Notes: generated by a model not told the origin, from the letters alone. 64,000 bases of DNA from Plastoroseomonas hellenica (GCF_018129085.1 NZ_JAAGBB010000021.1:60836-124835); one strand, 5' to 3'. Counted from the first letter of the stretch, positions 1 to 8,396 are shown. Program-made: numbers and translations.

Positions 1-170
1 CCGGCTTTGCGCTGACCGTGCTCGGCCGCTCCGGCATGCCGGACGGCGTGGTCGAGATCCCCGGCCTGCCGCCGCTCGGCCACGCCGAGATGTGCGTCTT
101 CGGCGAAGCCGGAGGGAGTGCGGCGGTGGTGGAGCCGCTGGTCGGCTTCATCCGCGAGAGCCTCGGGTAA
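1..170 (+). CDS. LysR-family transcriptional regulator, C-terminal fragment (cut by window edge)
   Basis: Only the last 55 codons are present, read in the third frame up to a TAA at 168-170. The text LTVLGRSGMPDGV followed by GLPPLGHAEM is the pattern seen near the end of LysR substrate-binding domains, where a strand-turn reading VTVLGRS.VP is followed by glycine-leucine-proline and a final helix. The family binds DNA as tetramers and responds to small metabolites. No DNA-binding domain is visible because it lies to the left of the window. The gene converges with the acyltransferase that ends 10 bp away. The call rests on this short tail, so another periplasmic-binding-fold protein is possible. 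Confidence 0.6.
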   Translation, partial: GFALTVLGRSGMPDGVVEIPGLPPLGHAEMCVFGEAGGSAAVVEPLVGFIRESLG

Positions 171-179
171 CGCGTCCCG

Positions 180-1295
180 CTACAGGGCGAGGATGCGCTG
201 CCACCCGAGCCTTCGGGCGACCTCCGCCGCCAGCAGCGGCGCGCCCACGCCGAGGGTGGTGAGGAGGATCGCCAGTATCACGGGATCGTCGAAGTGGAAG
301 AGCTTGACCAGGACGATCCTGGTGCCCGCGATCACCATGATATGGAGGACGAAGATCGCCATGCTGCGGGAGCCGAGGTAGCGGAGCACGGCCCGCAGAC
401 GATGCGGCAGGTGGAACGTCAGCGCCATGGCGGCCGAGAGGCCGAGCAGGGCCGTGAGCGCGTGCGGCCATCCCCAGGCGAGCCGCGTGATGGCGAGGGT
501 CCTGAGGTCCGTGAAATCCACCTCCGCCATGGTCAGGCGGCAGGAGAGCCAGATCGCCAGCAGCGCCAGCACGGCGAGGCCCAGGGTCATCAGCCGGGAA
601 ACCGGCGGCGCCGGCGTCATCAACATCGGAGCCCGCCCCAGCCAGATGCCGAGCGCGAAGAAGGGCAGCATCCGGCTCGTCGTGTCGAAGACCGCCGGCA
701 ACGCGTTCAGGTCCAGGCAGTACAGGGCGAGCGACAGCAGGAAGAAGCCGGAAGCCCCGACCAGCGGCACGACGATCAGCGCCAGCAGCTGCGCCAGGAG
801 CAGCCCGTAGAGGAACCAGAACTGCGCCGGAGGTTGGGTGAACATCTTCCCCAGCTCCGGCCAGAAATCATGGATCGGGATGTTCGTGTAGCTGGACGCG
901 AGATAGGCGACGAAGGTCTGCATCGCGCCCCAGAGGAAATAGGGCCAGACCACGCCTTTCCCGACTTCCTTCAGGAAGCGGCCCTTCCCCCGGTCGATCC
1001 TCGCGGGGACGAACAGCCCCGACAACAGGAAGAACAGGGGCATGTGGAACAGGTAGATCGCGAGCAGCCCCGGCCGGAACCAGTCATGCCCCGGCACGAC
1101 ATCGGCATCGATCAGCCCGCCCAGGACATGGCCGGCCACGACCAGGATGATGCCCACGCCCTTCGCGGCATCCACCCATGCCAGCCGGGGACGCGCATCG
1201 GCCAGGATGGCGGACCGCCGCGTTCCGGCCTCGGCGCGGATGCCGGCGATCCCGGGCAGGCCAGCCAGGGCCGGCAATGATGGATTGCCTCGCAT
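180..1295 (-). CDS. Acyltransferase family 3 membrane protein
   Basis: The 371-residue protein is polytopic, with about ten hydrophobic segments from residue 45 onward. The first one carries WVDAAKGVGIILVVAGHV, the hallmark first helix of acyltransferase-3 (OafA/NodX-like) proteins, whose histidine (here in VVAGHVLGG) is needed for acyl transfer. Family members O-acetylate or O-acylate sugars, exopolysaccharides or peptidoglycan at the inner membrane. About 40 poorly conserved residues precede the first helix, and no ribosome site is evident before the ATG, so the start may lie further in. The upstream 100 bp are unusually AT-rich for this window. The acceptor substrate cannot be told from the sequence. 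Confidence 0.8.
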   Translation of the reverse strand: MRGNPSLPALAGLPGIAGIRAEAGTRRSAILADARPRLAWVDAAKGVGIILVVAGHVLGGLIDADVVPGHDWFRPGLLAIYLFHMPLFFLLSGLFVPARIDRGKGRFLKEVGKGVVWPYFLWGAMQTFVAYLASSYTNIPIHDFWPELGKMFTQPPAQFWFLYGLLLAQLLALIVVPLVGASGFFLLSLALYCLDLNALPAVFDTTSRMLPFFALGIWLGRAPMLMTPAPPVSRLMTLGLAVLALLAIWLSCRLTMAEVDFTDLRTLAITRLAWGWPHALTALLGLSAAMALTFHLPHRLRAVLRYLGSRSMAIFVLHIMVIAGTRIVLVKLFHFDDPVILAILLTTLGVGAPLLAAEVARRLGWQRILAL

Positions 1296-1333
1296 AAAAG
1301 ATACTTCTTAATATTTTTGATACACCAATAGTA

Positions 1334-1355
1334 TGACCTGCCGTGCCTCAGGTCA
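1334..1355. promoter_or_regulatory. Inverted repeat upstream of the acyltransferase gene
   Basis: TGACCT (1334-1339) is matched by AGGTCA (1350-1355), a perfect 6-bp dyad with a 10-bp spacer. It lies 39 bp upstream of the acyltransferase ATG, next to an AT-rich stretch (1290-1335) that looks like the promoter region. A second small dyad, AACAAC...GTTGTT at about 1382-1398, lies downstream of the Bug-protein stop and could be a weak terminator without a clear T-run. Both are visual observations; function is unknown. Confidence 0.3.
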
Positions 1356-1437
1356 AGAACGCCTGCAGTTTCAAAGCCAAGAACAACCTAGAGTTGTTTC
1401 TCCTCCGCCGTCCCGGCGATCGCTTGCCGCCCTGCGA

Positions 1438-2409
1438 TCAGCGCTGCGACCAGGGCGTCTTCTGCCAGAGCTCCTGGTAGCGCGTACGTGTCGCCGCCAG
1501 GCGGCGAAACCAGGCGTCGCCATCCTCGAAGCTCGGGAAGGTGAAGCGGCTTTCCAGCACGCGGACGAATTCCGGATCGCGCGCGATGTCGGCCGCCGCT
1601 TCCCGCAGCTTGGCGACGATCGCGGGCGGCGTGCCGGCCGGCGCGACCAGGCCGCGTTCGGAGGCCATCTCCACGGGGATGCCGAGCTCACGTAAGGTCG
1701 GCACATCCGGGCGGAAGCGGCTGCGCTCGGCGCCCGCCTGTGCCAGCATTCGCAGATTGTCGGGCGTCGCGGTCACCGGCCCGACATTCAGCCCCATCGC
1801 GTCCACCTGGCGCCCGAGGATCGCGGTGCGGAGCTGCGGGTCGCCCTGGAACACCACATGGGTGAAGCGCGCGCCGGTCGCTTCCTGGATCAGCACCATC
1901 TCCAGATGATCATCGGTGCCGACGCCGGGGGAAGCGAAGGTGATCGCCTCCGGCCGCGCCTTCGCCGCGTCGATCAACTGCTGCAGGCTGCGATAAGGGC
2001 TCTGCTCATGCACCGTCACCGCGCAGGGATCGATGACCAGGTTGGCGATGCCGGTGAAGTCCTCGAGCTTGTACTGCGCCTGCCGCTCGATCGGGATGGT
2101 GAGGAAGCCCGGCATGTTGGTGGTCGCGAGGCTGTGCCCGTCGGGCCGCGCCCGCGCCACGGCGCCGAGCGCCACCTCACCGCCGGCGCCGGCACGGTTG
2201 AGCACCACGACGGTGCCCCCGATCCGGGGCTCCAGCAGCCGCGCGAAGAGCCGCGCATCGAGATCGGTCGCGCCGCCGGCGACGAAGCCGACGGTGATCT
2301 CGACCGGTCGCTCTGGCCAGCGCGCGGTCTGCGCCAGCAATGGCGCGACCTGTGGTGCCGCCAGCAGCGCACCGCCGGCCGCGAGAACTCCCCTGCGTGT
2401 AACGCTCAC
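1438..2409 (-). CDS. Bug-family (TctC) periplasmic solute-binding protein
   Basis: The gene encodes a 323-residue extracytoplasmic binding protein of the tripartite tricarboxylate transporter type. Residues 1-26 form a signal with a twin-arginine-like RRGVLAAGG and end at LLAQ. The mature part shows the family signatures PVEITVGFVAGGATD (first ligand loop), a GGEVALG segment and ARPDGHSL. I chose a GTG start at 2409 because a GGGAGGGGG ribosome site sits just before it and the GTG overlaps the TGA of the upstream epimerase gene (GTGA), which implies translational coupling. Bug proteins bind carboxylates, amides or aromatic acids. No membrane subunits (TctA/TctB) are nearby. As the last gene of the operon it probably supplies substrate recognition for it. 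Confidence 0.88.
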   Translation of the reverse strand: MSVTRRGVLAAGGALLAAPQVAPLLAQTARWPERPVEITVGFVAGGATDLDARLFARLLEPRIGGTVVVLNRAGAGGEVALGAVARARPDGHSLATTNMPGFLTIPIERQAQYKLEDFTGIANLVIDPCAVTVHEQSPYRSLQQLIDAAKARPEAITFASPGVGTDDHLEMVLIQEATGARFTHVVFQGDPQLRTAILGRQVDAMGLNVGPVTATPDNLRMLAQAGAERSRFRPDVPTLRELGIPVEMASERGLVAPAGTPPAIVAKLREAAADIARDPEFVRVLESRFTFPSFEDGDAWFRRLAATRTRYQELWQKTPWSQR

Positions 2410-3416
2410 TGCCCCCTCCCCTCGTTTCCCTCTTTCCACGCGATCAGACGTGCGAGCCCTTCCTCCATCTCGACCTGCGGCTTCCAGCCGATCACCCGCT
2501 CCGCCTCCTCATGCGCGATGCGGAAAGCGCCGCCGGAGGTGAGCCGGACCTTGCCGGGCTCCTCGCCGACGAAGTCCGGCTCCACCCCGCCGCCAGCGAG
2601 CTTGGTCACCATGCGCACCAGCTCGAGCGTCGTCATCGGACGCGGGCCGGAGGTATTCACCGCGACATCGGTCGCCGCACTCTCGAAGGCCATGCGGTTG
2701 GCGCGCGCGAGGTCGCCGACATAGACGAAGTGCTTGGTCTCCGATCCGTCGCCGAAGACCTGCGGCCGCTCGCCGCGCTTCACCTTGTCATAAGTCTCGA
2801 TGATGTAGAGCGCGTTGGCGGCACGGTAGTGCTGGCGCTCGCCATAGACGGTCGAATAGCGCAGCACGACATAGTCGAGCCCGTGCTTGCGCTTATAGTG
2901 CCGGCAGAGCTGTTCGCCGATGATCTTCGACGCGCCGTAGAGGATCGCGGCCGGCGGCGCGCCGGCGCTGAAAAAGGGCGTCTCCTCGACGAGGTCGCCC
3001 TTCACGCCCGGGCCATAGCCATAGACGGCGTTGGAGGAGGCGAAGACCACCTTCTTCACGCCCGTGGCGCGCGCTGCCTCCAGCGCCTGTTGCACGCCGC
3101 GGATATTGACGTCGAGCCCGCCCCAGGCGTCGCGGTCCATGTTGAGCGTCATGTAGGCGGCCAGCAGCAGCGCGCCGTCCATGCCCCGCATCGCATCCAG
3201 CAGGTCCGGCATGCGCAGCACGTCGCCACGCACCAGCCTGAGGCGCGGATGGTCCTTCAGATGCGCGATCGCGGCATCCGAGCCCAGCGAGAAATTGTCG
3301 AACAGCACCACTTCCCTGGCGCCTGCGTCGAGCAACTCCGCCGCCGTCGCGGAGCCGACCAGCGACGCGCCACCCACGATGATGAATCGACTACCCGCGA
3401 TCGCGATTGCGGACAT
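2406..3416 (-). CDS. NAD-dependent epimerase/dehydratase (extended SDR)
   Basis: The 336-residue extended short-chain dehydrogenase has a nucleotide motif GGASLVG at residues 15-21 in place of the usual GxxGxxG, and the active-site pair Tyr160 and Lys164 (YGASK) with the upstream ASSNAVYG strand. The start at 3416 follows GGAGGAAGC. The gene sits between an HD hydrolase and a Bug protein in the minus-strand catabolic operon and overlaps the latter by 4 bp. Relatives oxidise or epimerise nucleotide sugars or sugar acids. In this context an oxidation step on a hydroxylated catabolite is equally possible. The substrate is not predictable. Confidence 0.85.
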   Translation of the reverse strand: MSAIAIAGSRFIIVGGASLVGSATAAELLDAGAREVVLFDNFSLGSDAAIAHLKDHPRLRLVRGDVLRMPDLLDAMRGMDGALLLAAYMTLNMDRDAWGGLDVNIRGVQQALEAARATGVKKVVFASSNAVYGYGPGVKGDLVEETPFFSAGAPPAAILYGASKIIGEQLCRHYKRKHGLDYVVLRYSTVYGERQHYRAANALYIIETYDKVKRGERPQVFGDGSETKHFVYVGDLARANRMAFESAATDVAVNTSGPRPMTTLELVRMVTKLAGGGVEPDFVGEEPGKVRLTSGGAFRIAHEEAERVIGWKPQVEMEEGLARLIAWKEGNEGRGQ

Positions 3417-3511
3417 GTGCTTCCTCCAGTACCCGATATTGCCCGGCATTCCAGCGCGGCAGTCACGGGACGGCTAGAGGGAAAGCGCGGAGACCCGGAA
3501 TCGAGGCGGCG

Positions 3512-4141
3512 TCAGGCCGCGTGATCGCGACGCGCCTGCAGCGCAGTGAGCTCCTCCAGAAAGCGCTGCGCCGCGACATTTGGCGTCCAGGGCTGCCAGG
3601 CCTTGTCGCCATAGCGCGCGGCGAGTGGGTCGCGCGCCAGCACGGCACTGCGGATGCCGAGCGTCTCCCGCATCTCCGCCGCGGTCCAGCCGACGACGTG
3701 CACGGCTTCCGCCGCCGCGGCGGCGATATCGGCCGCCTTGTGGGCGCGCTTCTCCTCCGGCGCCCAGGCCGGCAGGCGATAGCGGGCGGCGATCGCCTGG
3801 GTCAGCCGCGCCACCAGCTCCGCGAAGGCGGGCCCCAGGAAGGGCTTCAGGGGCGAGATGCAGTCGAAGTTGATCAGCCCCTCCTCCGCGTCGTGCAGCA
3901 GCTCCCGCAATTCCTCGGCGATGTTGAGCCGGTTGCGGGTGCGGCTGCGGCGCAGCGCCAGCACGGTCAGCGCATGCTGTGCGACCGAGAGCGGCTCCGG
4001 CCAGGCCGAATGCCCGCCCCAGCGGAAGGTGCGGGCGAGGCCGATAGCGAGGTCGGCATCGGTCCAGTCGAAAGGCGTCGGCGCCAGGAGGTCGAGGCGG
4101 CGTCCCGAAGGCAGCCGCACCCAGGCACGCGCCACGTTCAC
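3512..4141 (-). CDS. HD-domain hydrolase (YfbR/phosphohydrolase-like)
   Basis: The protein has 209 residues with metal-binding residues of an HD fold: His56 (AQHALTVL), the His83-Asp84 doublet (LLHDAEEG) and a distal Asp in AADIAAAAAE. The neighbouring text LINFDCISPLKPFLG is typical of the COG1896-like group related to 5'-nucleotidases. Such enzymes hydrolyse phosphate esters of nucleotides in the cytoplasm. Its ATG overlaps the stop of the upstream dehydrogenase gene (ATGA), so it belongs to the same operon, although a housekeeping nucleotidase would be an odd member of a catabolic cluster. Confidence 0.75.
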   Translation of the reverse strand: MNVARAWVRLPSGRRLDLLAPTPFDWTDADLAIGLARTFRWGGHSAWPEPLSVAQHALTVLALRRSRTRNRLNIAEELRELLHDAEEGLINFDCISPLKPFLGPAFAELVARLTQAIAARYRLPAWAPEEKRAHKAADIAAAAAEAVHVVGWTAAEMRETLGIRSAVLARDPLAARYGDKAWQPWTPNVAAQRFLEELTALQARRDHAA

Positions 4142-5172
4142 CCTGGTCCCGCGAGCCTGTGCACCGCGTCGAGATCGGCGCTCGCCACCCGGACGCCATT
4201 GCGTGACTGCGCATGGTACAGCGCCATCTCCATCTCACCGGGCAGCCGCACCGGCCGCGCCGGATCGGCGGGCGGCGTCCCACGCAGGATTGCGCCGGCA
4301 TCCCCGACGCGCGTGGAGAGCGCATCGCCCGGCAGCAGTCGCTTCGCATCGATCAGCAGGAAGACATGGCCGAGATCCTGCGCGGCACCCGGATCCTTGT
4401 CCCAGGCCTTCACATGCGTCAGGTACGCAGCGCCCGACAGCAGCCCCGCGAACATGTCGACCATGACAGCGAGGCCATAGCCCTTGTGCCCGGCGATCGC
4501 GAGCAGGAAGCCCTGCAGCGCCGCCTTGGGATCGGTGGTCGGCTGGCCTTCGGCATCGGTCGCCCAGCCTTCCGGGATCGCCTCGCCCTTCGCCGCCGCG
4601 TTGCGGATCTTGGCGCGCGCGGCGACCGAAAGCGCGACGTCCAGCAGGATCGGATCGGCGCCCGCACCACCCGGGATGCCGAAGCCGAGCGGGTTGTTGC
4701 CGAGCTTCGCCCCCTTGCCGCCCCAGGGCGCGATGGTGGTGGTCGCGTTGCTGGCGATGATCGCCGCGAAGCCTTCCTGCGCCGCCAGGAAAAGGTAGGG
4801 CATGATCGGCCCGAAATGGTTGGATCCGCGCACGAAGGCGCCGGCCATACCGGTGTCGCGCGCCGCCGCCATCGCCGCCTGCAGCGTCCGCATGCCGATC
4901 AAGGGGCCGATGCCGTTGGCACCGTCAACACGGAGCAGCGCCGGCGCCAACGCCTCCACCGTCACCGCGGCGCGGGCGTCGATGCCGCCGAGCTTCACCC
5001 GCTCCAGATACTGCGCCACGCGGCTGATGCCATGGGTGCGGATGCCAAAGAGATCGGCCAGCACCATGATGCGCGCCGCATCCGCGGCATCGGTCGCCAT
5101 CATGCCGCCGGTGGTGAGCGCGCGGGTGGCGAGGGCTTCGAGCTCCGCCGCACCGATCGTGGCCTCAGTCAT
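4138..5172 (-). CDS. Ldh-family malate/lactate/ureidoglycolate-type dehydrogenase
   Basis: The 344-residue protein belongs to the NAD(P)-dependent Ldh/sulfolactate/ureidoglycolate dehydrogenase family, unrelated to classical Rossmann malate dehydrogenases. Visible signatures are DLFGIRTHGISR, VRGSNHFGP, the NNPLGFGIPG loop and HKGYGLAVMVD. These enzymes oxidise 2-hydroxy acids to 2-keto acids with a soluble cofactor. The ATG at 5172 overlaps the end of the metallo-beta-lactamase gene by 8 bp; a longer frame reaching 5202 is possible but would overlap far more. In the operon it would oxidise a hydroxy acid released by the preceding hydrolases. Confidence 0.85.
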   Translation of the reverse strand: MTEATIGAAELEALATRALTTGGMMATDAADAARIMVLADLFGIRTHGISRVAQYLERVKLGGIDARAAVTVEALAPALLRVDGANGIGPLIGMRTLQAAMAAARDTGMAGAFVRGSNHFGPIMPYLFLAAQEGFAAIIASNATTTIAPWGGKGAKLGNNPLGFGIPGGAGADPILLDVALSVAARAKIRNAAAKGEAIPEGWATDAEGQPTTDPKAALQGFLLAIAGHKGYGLAVMVDMFAGLLSGAAYLTHVKAWDKDPGAAQDLGHVFLLIDAKRLLPGDALSTRVGDAGAILRGTPPADPARPVRLPGEMEMALYHAQSRNGVRVASADLDAVHRLAGPG

Positions 5173-5929
5173 GGGCGTGCGGGGCCGAGATGTCGAATTC
5201 ATGCGTCACTGCGAGATCCTCCTCGAACCAGCTCCGGATGCCGGCGCGGCGCTGGCCCATGTATTCGGGCCTGCCATCGGCATCGAGGCGCATCGTCAGG
5301 TCATGGCCCGGCACCACCAGGGTGCCCGGCACCTTCCGCCACAGCGACCAGATCACGGCCAGCGAATCGCGGCTCGCGGCCGCGTCCATGGTCATGTCGG
5401 TCGTCATCGACAGCAACTCAGCGCGGTTCTTCGCGGAATCGCCGGTGAAGATGATCGGCGCCGCGGTCGCCGTCAGGTAGAAGAAGAGGCAACCCGGCGT
5501 ATGGCCCGGCGCCAGATGCGCGGTCATGCCCGGCAGCACCTCATCCCCCTCGTCCAGCAGCCGCAGCCGCGGCGACTTCGCGAGGTCCTGCACATAGAGC
5601 TCCGGCAGCGGGTTGAAGCCGGGCGGCTCGGCCACTGCCCAGTCCATCTCGGCGCGGCCGATATGCACCGTCGCGTTCGGGAACAGGGTGTAGTTCACCG
5701 AATGGTCCCAATGCGCATGGGTCAACACCACATCGGTGACCCCGGCGGGATCGACGCCGCGCGCCTTGAGCTGCTTGTCGAATTCGGGGCGCGTATTGAA
5801 GCTGCCGACATCGATCAGCGCCGTCGGCCCGCCCGGCCAGCGAAGCAGCGCGATGGTGCTCCAGCCGAGGCCGCCATGGCAGACGGATTTGCCAGGATAG
5901 CCCTGTACCAGGATATCCACCTGCACCAT
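5165..5929 (-). CDS. Metallo-beta-lactamase-fold hydrolase (AHL-lactonase-like)
   Basis: The protein has 254 residues. The binuclear metal site is seen as HAHWDH at residues 71-76, followed by HLAPGHTPGC and a late VPGHD, as in the AiiA-like N-acyl-homoserine lactonase group. There is no signal peptide. GGGAGAA lies before the ATG. Family members open lactones, thioesters or cyclic amides. In this operon, ring opening of a lactone or cyclic amide during catabolism is more likely than quorum quenching. A structured 130-bp spacer separates it from the upstream amidase gene. Confidence 0.8.
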   Translation of the reverse strand: MVQVDILVQGYPGKSVCHGGLGWSTIALLRWPGGPTALIDVGSFNTRPEFDKQLKARGVDPAGVTDVVLTHAHWDHSVNYTLFPNATVHIGRAEMDWAVAEPPGFNPLPELYVQDLAKSPRLRLLDEGDEVLPGMTAHLAPGHTPGCLFFYLTATAAPIIFTGDSAKNRAELLSMTTDMTMDAAASRDSLAVIWSLWRKVPGTLVVPGHDLTMRLDADGRPEYMGQRRAGIRSWFEEDLAVTHEFDISAPHAHD

Positions 5930-5958
5930 GGCGTCGTTCTCCCAATCCCAATCCGAAG

Positions 5959-6039
5959 CGGATCGGTCACTTGACCGATCCGAGGCCGCGAATGCGGCCC
6001 GCCGGGAGTCCGGCGAGCCAAGGGCGGCGGATGCCGCCC
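5959..6039. repeat. Run of four adjacent perfect hairpins between two operon genes
   Basis: Four perfect inverted repeats follow each other within 81 bp: CGGATCGGTCA at 5959-5969 with 5972-5982 (2-nt centre), GGCCGC at 5984-5989 with 5994-5999 (loop GAAT), GCCGG at 6001-6005 with 6010-6014 (loop GAGT), and GGGCGGC at 6022-6028 with 6033-6039 (loop GGAT). They fill the spacer between the asparaginase-like and metallo-beta-lactamase genes, which are both on the minus strand, so the transcript would carry them in series. There is no T-run for intrinsic termination. Possible roles are an attenuator, an RNA processing site that sets unequal expression, or a repeat element. Confidence 0.65.
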
Positions 6040-6059
6040 GCCCGGCGCTTGAGGGTCAA

Positions 6060-7058
6060 TCAGTATGTCTCGAACATCCGGGTGATCTCCGCCTGATCCG
6101 TGGTCCGCGTCAAGGCGAGGGCCAGCAGGATGCGGGCCTTCTGCGGCGTCAGGTTGTCGGCCACGATGAAATCGCTCTTCGCGATCTTGGTGGTGCGGAA
6201 GACACGGCCGGAGCCGGCACGGCAGCCCATGGCGACGACGACACCCTTGGCGCGTGCCGCCTCCAGCGCCGTCACCATCGCGGGCGTGACGAAGCCGGGC
6301 GCGAAGCCCGCGGTGACGATGCCCTTGGCGCCGGCCGCGACGAAGGCATCGACCGCGGCGCCATCGGCATCGCAATGCACATAGGCGACGTCGACGCGCG
6401 GCAGCGTCTCCAGCCCGGTGATGTCGAACTCGGTGTCCGGGCCGGCGCGGCGCACGGGGCGGCGGTAGAACACCACGCGGTCGCCGTCGGCCTGGCCGAG
6501 CACGCCGAAATCCGCCGTGCGAAATGTCTGCATGCGGAAGGTCGAGGTTTTCGTGACGTCACGCGCCGCTTGAATCTCGTCATTCATGAGCACCAGGGCG
6601 CCCATGCCGCGCGCCTCCTCGCTCGCGGCCACGCGCACCGCATTGGCCATGTTGATCGGGCCGTCGCCGGAGATCGCGGTCGCCGGCCGCTGCGCACCGG
6701 TCAGCACCACCGGCTGACGGATTTTTATGGTCAGCGACAGGAAATAGGCGGTCTCCTCCATGGAGGAGGTGCCGTGGGTCACGACGAAGCCGGCGATGCC
6801 GTCATCCTCGGTGGCCATCTGGTGGATGATCCGGTGCAACTCCCGCCAATCGGCATAGCCGAGCTGGGTCGAGGGCACGGCGCGGAAGGGGACCGGGACC
6901 ACCTCCGCCACCTCGGCCAGCTCCGGCACCCGGGCGACGAGCTCGGCCGCGTCCAGCAGCAGCCCGCGCGCCCCATAATCCAGGATGTCGAAGGGCCCGG
7001 TGCCCATGGAGGCGATGGTGCCGCCGGTACCGATCAGGACAACACGCTTCTTCATCAT
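6060..7058 (-). CDS. Asparaginase/glutaminase-family amidohydrolase with altered substrate site
   Basis: The protein has 332 residues with the two catalytic threonine regions of the asparaginase fold: TGGTIAS (nucleophile Thr14) and THGTSSMEETAYFL, plus DVTKT with Lys170. In true type II asparaginases the second motif reads HGTDT, and its Asp binds the alpha-amino group of the substrate. Here it is Ser98, and the SQD motif earlier is PSTQ. No signal peptide is present, so it is cytoplasmic. The ATG overlaps the isochorismatase stop (ATGA). I infer an amide substrate without an alpha-amino acid head group. Conventional L-asparaginase activity is less likely. Confidence 0.82.
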   Translation of the reverse strand: MMKKRVVLIGTGGTIASMGTGPFDILDYGARGLLLDAAELVARVPELAEVAEVVPVPFRAVPSTQLGYADWRELHRIIHQMATEDDGIAGFVVTHGTSSMEETAYFLSLTIKIRQPVVLTGAQRPATAISGDGPINMANAVRVAASEEARGMGALVLMNDEIQAARDVTKTSTFRMQTFRTADFGVLGQADGDRVVFYRRPVRRAGPDTEFDITGLETLPRVDVAYVHCDADGAAVDAFVAAGAKGIVTAGFAPGFVTPAMVTALEAARAKGVVVAMGCRAGSGRVFRTTKIAKSDFIVADNLTPQKARILLALALTRTTDQAEITRMFETY

Positions 7059-7756
7059 GCCGCTTCCTTCGCCCGCGCCGCCTGCAGGCGCGCGATCACC
7101 TGGTCCACCGTCATCACATCCCCGAAGATTTGCCAGAAGGCGGCGAGCGATGCGTTGTGCTCCTGATCCGACAGCGCCGCATTGGCATCCGCCACCATCA
7201 CGGTGCGGAAGTTCAGCATCATCGCGTCGCGGGCGCTGCTCTCGCAGCAGACATTGGTCACGGTGCCGCCGATCAGCACCGTGTCGAAACCCTCCGCCCG
7301 CAGCCGCTCCGCGATGTCCGAGGAGCCCTGGATGAAGGCGCTGAAGCGACGCTTCGTCACACGCCGATCCTCGGGCCGCACATCGAGTGTCGGCCACAGC
7401 GCATGGCCGGCGCTGCCCTCGGTCATCGACGCCACGCGGTGGGCGCGGGCTGCCGGCGTCGCCATGCGCTGCATGACGCTCCATTCCGCGTCGCAGCTCG
7501 CATCATGCACGTTCTGGACCCAGAAGACGCCGCCGCCGGCATCGCGGAGCGCCGCGGCCAGGCGGTTCACGGCGGGCACGATATGCTCCGCCATGGGGCA
7601 GGGCGCATGGCCGATCACCGGGTCGATGAAGCCCACCTGCATGTCGATCACCACGAAGGCGGTGCGTGCGGGGACCAGATCCTCGAAGGGATGTTCGGTG
7701 CCGCAGCGCGCGGCGACCCGCGCCGGGATCTCCGGCGGGATGGCGAGTGGGTGCAT
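7055..7756 (-). CDS. Isochorismatase-family (cysteine) hydrolase
   Basis: The 233-residue cytosolic protein has the Asp-Lys-Cys triad of the family: Asp38 in VVIDMQVGF, Lys135 in VTKRRFSAF and Cys170 in TVTNVCCES. Members include N-carbamoylsarcosine, maleamate and ureidoacrylate amidohydrolases. The start at 7756 has AGGAG six bases upstream, and it appears to be the first gene of the seven-gene minus-strand operon. Coupled by ATGA to the asparaginase-like gene, it suggests two successive amide or carbamoyl hydrolyses. The exact substrate is not recognisable. Confidence 0.85.
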   Translation of the reverse strand: MHPLAIPPEIPARVAARCGTEHPFEDLVPARTAFVVIDMQVGFIDPVIGHAPCPMAEHIVPAVNRLAAALRDAGGGVFWVQNVHDASCDAEWSVMQRMATPAARAHRVASMTEGSAGHALWPTLDVRPEDRRVTKRRFSAFIQGSSDIAERLRAEGFDTVLIGGTVTNVCCESSARDAMMLNFRTVMVADANAALSDQEHNASLAAFWQIFGDVMTVDQVIARLQAARAKEAA

Positions 7757-7828
7757 GGAGGTCTCCTGGCTTGCGATCAGGCCGGCGCGTTCTTCCCGGC
7801 GCAAGCCTAGGCTGCCGGCGCGCGGCGG

Positions 7829-8275
7829 TCACCCCTTCGACGGCGGGTCCATCACCGCTGCGGTCAGGCGCGACACGCAGGCGAGCTTGCCGTCGGCGCG
7901 GCGGATCTCGGTCTGCCAGACCTGGGTGGAGCGCCCGACATGCAGCGGCCGGCAGGTCGCGGTCACCACCTGCCCCTTCGGCACGACCGCGAGATGATTG
8001 GCGTTCACCTCCAGCCCCACCACCATCTGGCCGGGTGGCGAGGCGCAGGTGGCCGCGAGCGACCCCAGCGTCTCGCTCAGCACCACGGAGACGCCGCCGT
8101 GCAGGATCCCGGCCGGCTGGATGTGGCGCTCATCGACCGGCATCTCGGCCTCCAGCCCCGCCTCGGTCACCGCGGTGATGCGGATGCCGAGCAGGCCGGG
8201 CGTGGTGCCGGGCATCCGGGCATTGATGGCATCCGGGGTGGCTGGGCGGCGCCAGAGGGAAGCGGGTTCGGACAT
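7829..8275 (-). CDS. PaaI-family hotdog thioesterase
   Basis: The 148-residue hotdog-fold protein carries the PaaI/YdiI core LHGGVSVVLSETLGS, where the glycine-rich turn and acidic residue polarise the thioester, followed by LEVNANHLAVV and GRSTQVWQTEI. These enzymes hydrolyse acyl-CoA thioesters, often aromatic ones. It is 72 bp upstream of the isochorismatase gene on the same strand and could head the same transcription unit. It is divergent from the metallophosphoesterase, with a 120-bp shared upstream region. Confidence 0.85.
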   Translation of the reverse strand: MSEPASLWRRPATPDAINARMPGTTPGLLGIRITAVTEAGLEAEMPVDERHIQPAGILHGGVSVVLSETLGSLAATCASPPGQMVVGLEVNANHLAVVPKGQVVTATCRPLHVGRSTQVWQTEIRRADGKLACVSRLTAAVMDPPSKG

Positions 8276-8396
8276 GGGTGCTCCTGGACGGAATCCTGCC
8301 CCATCCGATCACGGCCGCATCCGCGCGTATAGCGGTGGCGGCGAAGGGGGGTAGTATGGGACGCATGACCTCGCCCGACATGACGCGGACCGGCCG

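Noticed and set aside
5165..5929. Quorum-quenching lactonase as the role of the metallo-beta-lactamase-fold protein
   Set aside because: The fold resembles AHL lactonases, but it lies in a catabolic operon with no quorum-sensing genes, so this specific role is not supported.
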